Of a stretch of 64,000 nt of DNA, positions 8,545-15,922 are shown one piece after another (position 1 is the first letter of the stretch; each line of letters starts with the position of its first letter). The DNA lies in assembly GCA_934754775.1 (NCBI GenBank), contig CAKVIM010000007.1, positions 34,000 to 97,999 of the forward strand, given 5' to 3'. The translations under genes and the position numbers were made by a program. The notes under the pieces were generated by a model that worked only from the letters and a program-made list of their open reading frames with translations, did no database searches and was not told where the DNA came from. The DNA comes from an uncultured Candidatus Melainabacteria bacterium. GTDB taxonomy: Bacteria; Cyanobacteriota; Vampirovibrionia; Gastranaerophilales; Gastranaerophilaceae.

Positions 8545-9277
8545 CAAAAACTGCACGCACATAATAATTTTCATCAGCTTCAAGTTTTTTTGCAAGTTCA
8601 GAGAATTTTCCGCTTGAATAAAGAATTTGAGCAGTTTTTTCTCTTATCGTGTATTCAGTTTGATTTGCACATTTTGTCAAAATATCCAGCAAAACATCCT
8701 CATCCACATAGGAATAAAAGTATTTTAAAGCTTCCAAGCACCAATATAACTTAAAAATTTGTTTGTTTATTACGTATTTTTTATCTCTAAAAATAAATTT
8801 ATCGAGCTCATAAAGTGCTTCTTGTGCGAATTTCACAATTTTATCAGTATATTTTTTTGAAAAGTCGGGATATTTTTCTAATATAACAGCACTATCCACA
8901 ACACATCTGCAAATATTTGCATTTATATCTATCGTTGCATCTGCAAAAATTTCAGGAGCAGATTTTGCAAAAACATCAAGAACCTGTCCTCTTGAAATAG
9001 CTTGATTCAGTTTTAGTGCCACAGCTTCTCTAACTTTTCCATCACAGCCGGTTAAGCGGCTCAAAAGTACTTGAACATCATTATTATCTTTTACTTCATC
9101 AAACTTCAAAGCTGCAATCTGCATCTTTTTTATATCATCACTTTTTAACATCTCTATCAATTCTTCTCGTGAAAACTCTTTTTCACTAAGACTCAATGCT
9201 TGCTCAAAATTTTCATAAAAATCTGTATTCAAATTTTTATCCCCTTCTTTGTATAACATTATTCTAACATAAGGCAT
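8537..9277 (-). CDS. HEAT-repeat-like protein, function unknown
   Basis: 246-aa protein of paired helices in HEAT-like style: FSREELIEMLKSDDIKKMQI, VQVLLSRLTGCDGKVREAV, LLDILTKCANQTEYTIREKT and FSELAKKLEADENYYVRAV each look like one repeat with the Asp/Arg pattern typical of HEAT units. No signal peptide or membrane segment. Two in-frame starts are possible, 9277 (MPYVRIMLYKEG) and 9259 (MLYKEGDKN); neither has a good SD, so the N-terminus is uncertain. It is convergent with 7636-8544 and overlaps it by 8 bp. Such proteins usually act as binding scaffolds; no partner can be named. Confidence 0.78.
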   Translation of the reverse strand: MPYVRIMLYKEGDKNLNTDFYENFEQALSLSEKEFSREELIEMLKSDDIKKMQIAALKFDEVKDNNDVQVLLSRLTGCDGKVREAVALKLNQAISRGQVLDVFAKSAPEIFADATIDINANICRCVVDSAVILEKYPDFSKKYTDKIVKFAQEALYELDKFIFRDKKYVINKQIFKLYWCLEALKYFYSYVDEDVLLDILTKCANQTEYTIREKTAQILYSSGKFSELAKKLEADENYYVRAVFAT

Positions 9278-9360
9278 AATGTAATTTTAAATAAAAATAG
9301 TTTTAATGTATGATAATGAAACAGAAAAAGCACTGTATAATAATCCTTAAGGAGACTATC

Positions 9361-9525
9361 ATGAATATATTAGAATCGATTATACACAGACTATTAATTT
9401 TTGAAAAAGAACCGCAAAAAATAGGCTTATCACAACTCAAAGAACCGGTTATACAAAGAAAATCCGAGCCATCTATCAAAAATAAAAATGTAAAACTTTC
9501 AGATTTAATGAGAAGAGCAAGTTAA
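9361..9525 (+). CDS. 54-aa basic small protein, function unknown
   Basis: Starts MNILESIIHRLLIFEKEPQK with a strong AAGGAG 8 nt upstream. The same frame could start at 9310, but the SD decides for 9361. The first 15 residues are a short amphipathic or hydrophobic helix; the rest is basic and polar and ends LSDLMRRAS. It stands alone upstream of prs. The family is not recognised. Confidence 0.65.
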   Translation: MNILESIIHRLLIFEKEPQKIGLSQLKEPVIQRKSEPSIKNKNVKLSDLMRRAS

Positions 9526-9641
9526 TCTTCAAAAAATTTTAAGAAAGTCCTTAATATTTCGTAAAAAAGCCTTTTTATAAAAGCATTTTAGTTATAAAAT
9601 AATTATACTTAACTATTACGAATTAAGAAAGGATTTTTCCG

Positions 9642-10652
9642 ATGGTGCTTGAAATGACTTATCCTCAACTAGAACGAGCTGTTAACCCTACCCACGACAT
9701 TAGATTGTTCTCCGGACGTTCTAACCCGAAACTTGCTCAAGAAATCGCAGATTATCTTGGAACAACAGTTGGACCAATGGTTATTAAAAATTTCGCAGAT
9801 GGTGAAATTTATGTTCAAGTCAAAGAAAGCATAAGAGGCGATGACGTATTTATTATTCAACCACTTTGCAACCCAGTAAACGAAAACCTTATGGAACTGT
9901 TGATTATGATTGATGCATTCAAAAGAGCTAGTGCAAAAACAATCACAGCAGTTATTCCATACTATGGTTACGCTCGTCAGGACAGAAAAACTTCCGGCAG
10001 AGAAGCTATTACAGCAAAATTGGTTGCAGACTTATTGACAACAGCAGGTGCAAACAGAGTTCTTGCAATGGACTTGCACACAGGTCAAATTCAAGGTTTC
10101 TTCAATATCCTTGTTGACCATATTTTTGCAGCTCCAATCCTTGTTGATTACGTTAAAGGTTTAGGCATAAATCCTGATGATATGGTTGCAGTTAGCCCTG
10201 ATATGGGTGGTGCAAACAGAACAAGATATTTTGCTAAGCACCTTGATTGCCCAATGGCAATTATCGATAAAAGACGTGACAAACATAATGAAGCAATTGC
10301 CGCACACATTATCGGCGATGTAGAAAACAAAGTTTGCTTGATGTTCGACGACATTATCGATACAGCAGGAACTATTTGCGAAGCTTCAAAACTACTTAAG
10401 AGCAAAGGTGCAAAAGCAGTTTACGTTGGTGCAACACACGCTGTATTTTCAGGCCCTGCAATAGAAAGACTAAAAAATGCTCCAATCGAAGAATGCATTA
10501 TTACAAACACTATTCCTTGGGCAAAAGAAGACTTGCCATCTAACGTTAAACAATTGTCAGTGGCATCTCTTCTCGGACAAGCAATTTCAAGAATCCATGA
10601 TGATGAATCTGTAAGTTCATTGTTCGGGTTTGAAAAAGAAATGAAGGTATAA
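9642..10652 (+). CDS. prs: Ribose-phosphate pyrophosphokinase (PRPP synthetase)
   Basis: Transfers pyrophosphate from ATP to ribose-5-phosphate to make PRPP for purine, pyrimidine, His, Trp and NAD synthesis in the cytosol. 336 aa, slightly longer than usual (~315) because of an N-terminal extension. Key motifs are visible: DIRLFSGRSNPKLA at the N-terminus, FADGEIYVQ, the ATP/catalytic-loop region PYYGYARQDRK, the DLHTGQIQGFF segment (metal-binding His), and the PRPP-binding loop MFDDIIDTAGTI. AAAGGA precedes the ATG at 9642 (MVLEMTYPQ). The upstream 110 bp is AT-rich with promoter-like TATAAA/TATAAAAT stretches. Family class I (bacterial) by length and motifs. Confidence 0.97.
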   Translation: MVLEMTYPQLERAVNPTHDIRLFSGRSNPKLAQEIADYLGTTVGPMVIKNFADGEIYVQVKESIRGDDVFIIQPLCNPVNENLMELLIMIDAFKRASAKTITAVIPYYGYARQDRKTSGREAITAKLVADLLTTAGANRVLAMDLHTGQIQGFFNILVDHIFAAPILVDYVKGLGINPDDMVAVSPDMGGANRTRYFAKHLDCPMAIIDKRRDKHNEAIAAHIIGDVENKVCLMFDDIIDTAGTICEASKLLKSKGAKAVYVGATHAVFSGPAIERLKNAPIEECIITNTIPWAKEDLPSNVKQLSVASLLGQAISRIHDDESVSSLFGFEKEMKV

Positions 10653-10668
10653 AAATAAAATCAAAATA

Positions 10669-10778
10669 AAAGGGCAGACCTAAGCTGCCCTTTACCACGA
10701 AACCATCCTCTGAAGAGAAATGAATATCTCACCTCCTGTAAACTCGCTACTTAGAGCTCGTGGGATGGTGTGGCTTAT
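10669..10778 (-). ncRNA. Putative ~110-nt structured RNA with terminator (minus strand)
   Basis: The intergenic space after prs has a long-range stem on the minus strand: CCACACCATCC (10773-10763) pairs with GGATGGTTTCGTGG (10708-10695), closing a domain with an inner GAGA...TCTC hairpin and a perfect AGGAGGTGA. It is followed at once by a GC-rich hairpin (AAAGGGCAG / CTGCCCTTT, 10669-10693) with a long U-rich tail on the minus strand only. AT-rich promoter-like DNA (TATTATAAATATAAATC, GTATATAGGTATAAG) precedes it. No convincing ORF is present; the SD-like AGGAGGTGA is not followed by a start codon at working distance. I could not match it to 6S, SRP, RNase P or tmRNA by eye. A plus-strand origin as part of the prs 3' UTR is possible. 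Confidence 0.45.
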
Positions 10779-10834
10779 ACCTATATACTGATTTATATTT
10801 ATAATAAAGCTAAATTATAAGTATTACATTAGAC

Positions 10835-10871
10835 AAAAAGGGAATGTTGCAGTTTGCAACATTCCCTTTTT
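10835..10871 (-). terminator. Strong (likely bidirectional) terminator
   Basis: Stem AAAAAGGGAATGTTGCA / TGCAACATTCCCTTTTT with a short loop, flanked by A- and T-runs. It lies 18 bp after the stop of the minus-strand 408-aa gene and could also end plus-strand prs transcripts. Confidence 0.85.
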
Positions 10872-10888
10872 GGTTTAATTATATCTTA

Positions 10889-12115
10889 CTAGTCTTCGAT
10901 TTCGCCGGCTGTTTTACCATATCTTCTGATTGTCGCATTCAAAAGATTTTCTTGGTGTTTATCTCTGTAAATCTGACATAGAAGTTTGTAAGCATGTTTG
11001 TTATATGGATTTTGCTTCAATATAGTATCAAGTTGATCGATTGCAGAGCTTGAACGCTTCATATAATAATCAATCAATGCCGGCAAGATTTCTGTCTTGT
11101 CGTTCATATCTGTAGCACAAGCAATTTCGGCACAACTTTTTGCTTTATCAAATTCTTCTGCATCCAGATACATAACCGCAACTTCGTAATAAACTTCTGA
11201 TTTACTTCTTCTATCACTCTTCATTTGAGCAACTGCTTGATATTCTTGAGCGGCTTTATCGTATTCGGCTCTACGTCTAAGTTGTTCTGCCAAAGCCAAA
11301 TGTGTTTCAATATCATTTGCAACTACTTCATCCAGATTAGTGTCATTTGTTACAGGAACATTCAATGTTGAAAGAATTTCTGCAACTGTGAATAATTGAG
11401 ATTTTTCTTCCGGAGTATAAGCTTCGTTAGTTACATCAGGCACTACAGAATAAAGCAATGCCAATGTTTTCAAATCTCTCGGAGTGATTTCTGTATTAAA
11501 TTTTGTTCCAATCGGATACATAACGTCATAAATACTAGGGCTCTTTGCATTTAGACCTAAAGAATGACCGATTTCTTGCAATGCAGAAGAATACAACTGT
11601 TTAGAATCTAAGCTATGTCCTTTTGCATCTTTCTTTCTGAAATTGATTGTAGAACCTGTAATTGAATTTCCATTAACAGAAAATGCTTGAGAACCGATTG
11701 CTGTTGTCTTATCAAATCCATCCTTGAAGTAGCATTTCATATCAGCTTGTTCCGGAGATTCAACAATTTCGAAGCTTACCAAGCCTTCGCTTGCTCTTTG
11801 CCAAGATTGGTATGCACTCAAAACTATTTCTCTATAATAATCAGGAACATCAGGCGTATCCTGTACATAAACTTTTAGCGGAAAAGATGCTCTGTTCCAT
11901 CTGATAATCTTACCTGATGCGGCAAGTTCACGAAAATAGCTATCTATAACAGCGGCTTTAATTGTTTTTTCACTCATTGATTTGTCGTAACCAAGGGTAA
12001 TTGCGGAATAATTTTTTAGTAAAAATTCAGGAGACTGAGTCGGAACATTGTTCAAACTCATTAGCGAAAACGCTCCTGCTGCAATTAGGACAGTACAAAT
12101 AATTGTCTTTTTCAT
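10889..12115 (-). CDS. Matrixin/metzincin-like exported protein with degenerate zinc site plus TPR-like domain
   Basis: 408 aa. Signal-peptide-like N-terminus (MKKTIICTVLIAAGAFSLMS). Residues ~70-230 resemble matrixin-type metalloproteases: an AYQSWQRASEGLVSF segment, then LQEIGHSLGLNAKSPSIYD and VMYP. In an active metzincin this reads HExxHxxGxxH followed by a Met-turn. Here the first His is Gln and the third is Asn, leaving one His ligand, while the Glu, Gly and MYP Met-turn remain. Residues ~260-400 are TPR-like helical pairs (ALAEQLRRRAEYDKAAQEYQ, AVMYLDAEEFDKAKSCAEIA, LLCQIYRDKHQENLL). It is therefore probably a binding protein in a protease fold rather than a protease. Transcribed divergently from the 12285 gene, with a TATAAT box (TATGTATAATG) upstream. 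Confidence 0.85.
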   Translation of the reverse strand: MKKTIICTVLIAAGAFSLMSLNNVPTQSPEFLLKNYSAITLGYDKSMSEKTIKAAVIDSYFRELAASGKIIRWNRASFPLKVYVQDTPDVPDYYREIVLSAYQSWQRASEGLVSFEIVESPEQADMKCYFKDGFDKTTAIGSQAFSVNGNSITGSTINFRKKDAKGHSLDSKQLYSSALQEIGHSLGLNAKSPSIYDVMYPIGTKFNTEITPRDLKTLALLYSVVPDVTNEAYTPEEKSQLFTVAEILSTLNVPVTNDTNLDEVVANDIETHLALAEQLRRRAEYDKAAQEYQAVAQMKSDRRSKSEVYYEVAVMYLDAEEFDKAKSCAEIACATDMNDKTEILPALIDYYMKRSSSAIDQLDTILKQNPYNKHAYKLLCQIYRDKHQENLLNATIRRYGKTAGEIED

Positions 12116-12284
12116 AGCTTTAAGAAACCTCTTTACTTTATTTTGTTACATTTACATTATACATAAAAAACCGTAAAACTATTTTTTGCCTATAATTATA
12201 CAATATTTGACATAACTTTACAATTGTTACCATACTTGAAAGTTAATAAATTTTAAGGTAAACTTTTTACATTAAGGAGGACAT

Positions 12285-12407
12285 ATGCACGAATACGTTT
12301 TCAAAATGAAAAAAGGCGATATTGAGATTGAACTTAAGTCTGATGATTTAGAGTTCGTTGAAGAACAGCTTAACAAATGGCGTGAAGAGTTATTACAGGA
12401 CAAGTAA
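12285..12407 (+). CDS. 40-aa small protein, paralogous to the N-terminus of the next gene product
   Basis: Begins MHEYVFKMKKGDIEIELKSD with an excellent SD (AAGGAGG, 6 nt before ATG) and ends 3 bp before the next start. Its whole length aligns with the first ~42 residues of the 240-aa protein: both share the pattern Y-x-F-K-(x3)-G-(x2)-(I/L)-x-L, then D, E, V, EQ and W at the same spacing. It was missed by simple length cut-offs but is well supported by SD, conservation and spacing. Function unknown; the duplicated unit looks like a small beta-hairpin plus helix. Confidence 0.8.
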   Translation: MHEYVFKMKKGDIEIELKSDDLEFVEEQLNKWREELLQDK

Positions 12408-12410
12408 TCT

Positions 12411-13133
12411 ATGTCAATTTATTCATTCAAAATTACAAAAGGGAAATACCAACTTTCATTATCAACTACTGATAAAGAGCTCGTAGTTGAACAGTTTGCA
12501 TTGTGGGTAAGAAAAGCTTCTGAATACGTTCAAAAGCACAAAATCCAGACTTGCAAAGAAATGGTAAATACACAAATCAATGCAGAAAAAGAGATTACGC
12601 AGAAAAAAATTGACGAGCAACTGCAAAGGCGTCCAAAACCGGAACCGGTAGAAGAACAACCAATTAAGACAGTTACTCCGGAAGAAACGAGCAAAAACCT
12701 TGATATTTTTTACGCTCCACCTCAAGAGAAAAAGGCAATTACGGATATGCCGGAAGCACCGGTAGCTTTTGACAACATCCTTGAAAATTCAATACATAAC
12801 CCACAGACAGAATTGTCTTTTAAACCAAGTCCTTCTATCAAAAAGGATAACGCATTTATTAACTATATCAACAGCAGAAAAGTCGAAAGAAAAATTGACT
12901 ATTTATTGCTTACAGCATATTACTTCACTCAATTTGAGCAAAAACCTAGATTTACGCTTAAGCAGTTGAATGCAAAACTTATGCAAAATATCGCTGTAAT
13001 TATTGATCATAGCGTTTTACAAGAAGCTATCAATAGAGATTATATCGAATGCTTACCTGATTTAACCGGCTTGGTCGGAGCTTCAGAATACCGACTTACT
13101 GCCTATGGAGAAAAGGCTATTTTAGATGAGTAA
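12411..13133 (+). CDS. 240-aa protein: small N-terminal module, linker, winged-helix-like C-terminus
   Basis: Residues 1-42 (MSIYSFKITKGKYQLSLSTT onward) repeat the 40-aa protein encoded just upstream. Residues ~60-150 are a Pro/Glu/Lys-rich linker. Residues ~155-240 (KVERKIDYLLLTAYYFTQFE, FTLKQLNAKLMQNIAVIIDHS, then YRLTAYGEKAILDE) look like a compact helical domain with a wing-like end. Functions as part of a small-protein/240-aa/mnmA unit, overlapping mnmA by 8 bp, which implies coupled translation. I do not recognise a named family. A nucleic-acid-binding or adaptor role is a guess based on the C-terminal fold impression. Confidence 0.85.
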   Translation: MSIYSFKITKGKYQLSLSTTDKELVVEQFALWVRKASEYVQKHKIQTCKEMVNTQINAEKEITQKKIDEQLQRRPKPEPVEEQPIKTVTPEETSKNLDIFYAPPQEKKAITDMPEAPVAFDNILENSIHNPQTELSFKPSPSIKKDNAFINYINSRKVERKIDYLLLTAYYFTQFEQKPRFTLKQLNAKLMQNIAVIIDHSVLQEAINRDYIECLPDLTGLVGASEYRLTAYGEKAILDE

Positions 13134-14163
13134 AAAAGTTGCAGTAGCTTTATCCGGCGGTGTTGATAGTAGCGTAACCGCTTTATTACTAAAGCAGCAA
13201 GGCTTTGACGTAATTGGAGTTACAGCTTTAACAACAGATACCGAAGACGCTCGACAAGTTATTGCAAACGCAGACGAAGTTGCTAAAAAACTTAATATAC
13301 CTTTCTTTCCGCTAGATGTAACCGAACTTTTCAAAGAAAAAGTCATTAATTATTTTGAGAATTCGTACAGAAATGGCGAGACTCCCAACCCATGTATTAT
13401 GTGCAATAAATACATGAAATGGGGCGTACTGTTTGATTATGCAACACGAGAGCTTGGTGCAGACTACATAGCAACCGGACATTACGCCAATATAAAGGAA
13501 TGCAATGGTGTTTACAAATTTTATCCTGCATCAGATGAACATAAAGATCAATTATATTTTCTTTTCCAGCTTAATCAAGAGCAATTGAAAAAAACTTTGT
13601 TTCCGCTATCGAATTACAGAAAAGGTGAAGTCAGAAAAATAGCGTTCGACAACAACCTTCCGAGCAAGTCATCAAAAGAGAGTCAGGATATCTGCTTTAT
13701 TAAAGCCCCAAATACTACTAAAAAGTATTTAAACAGTCTATTTAGACCGAGAAAAGGCTTATTTATCGAAAACTCTACAGGTAAAGTTCTTGGCGAACAT
13801 GACGGTTTTTGGCAATACACAATCGGTCAGAGAAAAGGAATTGGACTAGCTGCACCGGAAGCTTTGTACGTTGTAGGAATTGATGCAAAATCAAATACCG
13901 TATTTGTAGGATATAAAAATGAACTCCTTACGGATAAAATTATATTAAGAGATGTAAACTGGAGTTACCCTCAGACAAAGAAGAACTTCAAAGCTCTCGT
14001 AAAAATAAGATATAACATGAAAGCTGTATCAGCAAATGTTCAAATAGACGAAACCTCAGCAATAATTACATTTGACGAATTGGTATCAAAAACAGCAAAA
14101 GGTCAGGCATGCGTTTTATATGATTTTGAGGACGGACATTTGCTCGGTGGAGCATTTATATAA
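13126..14163 (+). CDS. mnmA: tRNA-specific 2-thiouridylase MnmA
   Basis: Catalyses 2-thiolation of U34 in the tRNAs for Lys, Glu and Gln, using sulfur passed from a cysteine desulfurase. 345 aa, close to the usual ~360. Visible: the PP-loop VALSGGVDSSVTALLLKQQG (residues 6-25), catalytic Cys pair in NPCIMCNKYMKWG (nucleophile, ~88) and SQDICFI (~185), the TGHYA motif, and the C-terminal beta-barrel region with YTIGQRKGIGLA. Start overlaps the upstream gene by 8 bp. A second start-like motif is absent, so the ATG at 13126 (MSKKVAVAL) is secure. Confidence 0.97.
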   Translation: MSKKVAVALSGGVDSSVTALLLKQQGFDVIGVTALTTDTEDARQVIANADEVAKKLNIPFFPLDVTELFKEKVINYFENSYRNGETPNPCIMCNKYMKWGVLFDYATRELGADYIATGHYANIKECNGVYKFYPASDEHKDQLYFLFQLNQEQLKKTLFPLSNYRKGEVRKIAFDNNLPSKSSKESQDICFIKAPNTTKKYLNSLFRPRKGLFIENSTGKVLGEHDGFWQYTIGQRKGIGLAAPEALYVVGIDAKSNTVFVGYKNELLTDKIILRDVNWSYPQTKKNFKALVKIRYNMKAVSANVQIDETSAIITFDELVSKTAKGQACVLYDFEDGHLLGGAFI

Positions 14164-14172
14164 GCTTATCCC

Positions 14173-14201
14173 TTTACATTTAGTTATAATAATTGTATGA
14201 T
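14173..14201 (+). promoter_or_regulatory. sigma-70-type promoter of murA
   Basis: TTTACA (14173-14178), 17 bp, TATGAT (14196-14201), 20 bp before the TTG start of murA. Confidence 0.6.
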
Positions 14202-14221
14202 TGTAATAGATTGGAGGAATT

Positions 14222-15553
14222 TTGGCAGAGAAATTCAGAATACAGGGCGGTGAAACACTCAAGGGTGAAGTTTCAATTGGCGGTGCAAAAAATGCCGTAT
14301 TGAAGCTATTAGCAGCCACTATCCTCGTTAAAGGTGTAACAAAAATATACAATGTCCCTCATTTGACAGACGTTGACATTATGCTTAACGTGTTGTCTGA
14401 TTTGGGTGCTAAATATACATATGACATGGAAGAAAAATCAGTTATGGTGGATGCTACAGACATCACTTCAATAACTGCAAAATATGAACTCGTTAGCAAA
14501 ATGAGAGCATCATTCATTATCCTCGGAGCACTTATGTCACGCTGCAAAGAAGCTATCGTCGCTCTCCCTGGAGGATGTGCTATCGGCGAAAGACGAGTTG
14601 ACTTCCACATAAAAGGTTTAGAAGCACTCGGTGCTAAAATCAAAATCGAAAACGGTTATGTTCACGCTAAAGCATCAAAATTAGTCGGTGCCGATATTTA
14701 TTTAGACATTCCTTCTGTCGGTGCAACTGAAAACTTGATGCTAGCTGCAGTTTTAGCAGAAGGAGCTACAAGAATCCAAAATGCTGCTCAAGAGCCTGAA
14801 ATCATTGATTTAGCAAACTTCTTGAACACAATTGGTGCAGATGTTACCGGTGCAGGAACTTCTGAAATTTTGATTAACGGAGTTAAGGCAGAAAATTTAC
14901 ACTCTGCCGAATACACAACTATTCCTGATAGAATTGAAGCCGGAACATTTATGGCAGCTGTTGTTGCAACAAGAGGCAAGGCAATCATAAGAAATGTTTA
15001 TCCTGCACATTTGACATTCTTCAACGACAAGTTGATTAAAATGGGTGCAAGCATTAAATTGGTTGAACCGACCACTATTGAAGTCAGCTGCAAAAACAGA
15101 TTACAATCAATTAATTTTGTAACGCAACCTTATCCGGGTTTCCCGACAGATTTGCAGGCTATTGCAATGACACTTTTGACAACTTCAAACGGTGTCGGAA
15201 TTATTACGGAAAGCTTGTACGAAAACAGATTTATGCAAGTTCCTGATTTGAGAAGAATGGGAGCTGATATTCATCAAGACAGAAACCATGCAATAGTAAA
15301 AGGTGTAAAAAATCTTACCGGTGCTACGGTTGCAGCTAGTGACCTTAGAGCAGGTGCTGCACTTGTTATTGCAGGTTTGATGGCTGACGGCGAAACTATT
15401 GTTGAAAAATTACACCACATAGACAGAGGTTATGAGGAATTTGAATACAAACTAAGAAACCTCGGCGGCAGAATCTATCGTTATGATGACGGTATAGATG
15501 GAACTAATCTTAACCAAGCTGTATCTCCACAGATACAAAAGGGAGGTATTTAA
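14222..15553 (+). CDS. murA: UDP-N-acetylglucosamine 1-carboxyvinyltransferase MurA (TTG start)
   Basis: First committed step of peptidoglycan synthesis: transfers enolpyruvate from PEP to UDP-GlcNAc in the cytosol. 443 aa against a typical ~420-440. The inside-out alpha/beta barrel motifs are present: GGAKNAVLKLLAAT (residues 19-32), the loop LPGGCAIGERRVDFHI with catalytic Cys near residue 118 (the fosfomycin target, so the enzyme has the sensitive Cys form), and the end motif DLRAGAALVIAGLMADGETIV. The initiation codon is TTG, preceded by GGAGG 5 nt upstream; no better ATG fits. Stop and next start overlap as TAATG, so the 110-aa protein is translationally coupled. Confidence 0.97.
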   Translation: MAEKFRIQGGETLKGEVSIGGAKNAVLKLLAATILVKGVTKIYNVPHLTDVDIMLNVLSDLGAKYTYDMEEKSVMVDATDITSITAKYELVSKMRASFIILGALMSRCKEAIVALPGGCAIGERRVDFHIKGLEALGAKIKIENGYVHAKASKLVGADIYLDIPSVGATENLMLAAVLAEGATRIQNAAQEPEIIDLANFLNTIGADVTGAGTSEILINGVKAENLHSAEYTTIPDRIEAGTFMAAVVATRGKAIIRNVYPAHLTFFNDKLIKMGASIKLVEPTTIEVSCKNRLQSINFVTQPYPGFPTDLQAIAMTLLTTSNGVGIITESLYENRFMQVPDLRRMGADIHQDRNHAIVKGVKNLTGATVAASDLRAGAALVIAGLMADGETIVEKLHHIDRGYEEFEYKLRNLGGRIYRYDDGIDGTNLNQAVSPQIQKGGI

Positions 15554-15885
15554 TGAGTCCAGCGTACAAAAGATGGTACGACCATGATCCGAAATTATTA
15601 GAAGTTATAGAGCTATTGAAAAATTATCAAGGAGAACTTAGAGAGCATGCCGTTGTATTCTTGGATAAATTAGAGCAAAAAGTTTCAAAAGAAGCTCTTG
15701 ATAGATTCTATGATTTGGTTAAGCCGGTTAACGGTAGCCGTTGGTACGATAAAGACCCAATTATATCAAAAACGGTAGAAATCTTGAGGGTTGTACCGCC
15801 GGAAGTCCAAAATGCATGTGCAGAAAGATTTATTGCAGCACTTAATGAAATGGGAATTGAATACGAAAGCCCAAATAAGAATTAA
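15553..15885 (+). CDS. 110-aa protein with two RWYDxDP repeats, function unknown
   Basis: Coupled to murA (TAATG overlap). The protein is a tandem duplication of ~50 residues: KRWYDHDPKLLEVIELLKNY (from residue 6) and SRWYDKDPIISKTVEILRVV (from residue 61). Each is followed by a helix ending in an Ala/Arg/Phe-rich segment. No signal peptide. The family name is not known to me. The coupling suggests a role linked with murA or simply shared expression. A strong bidirectional terminator follows. Confidence 0.82.
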   Translation: MSPAYKRWYDHDPKLLEVIELLKNYQGELREHAVVFLDKLEQKVSKEALDRFYDLVKPVNGSRWYDKDPIISKTVEILRVVPPEVQNACAERFIAALNEMGIEYESPNKN

Positions 15886-15888
15886 AAC

Positions 15889-15920
15889 AAAACGCCTTCG
15901 GTTTGTCCGAAGGCGTTTTT
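15889..15920. terminator. Bidirectional terminator between convergent genes
   Basis: AAACGCCTTCG / CGAAGGCGTTT stem with a 7-nt loop, A-run on the left and T-run on the right. It sits between stops at 15885 (plus) and 15923 (minus). Confidence 0.88.
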
Positions 15921-15922
15921 GT

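Noticed and set aside
10716-10724. CACCTCCT-like sequence read on the plus strand as an anti-Shine-Dalgarno/16S rRNA end
   Set aside because: No 16S-like sequence flanks it; it is only the complement of the SD-like motif in the putative RNA.
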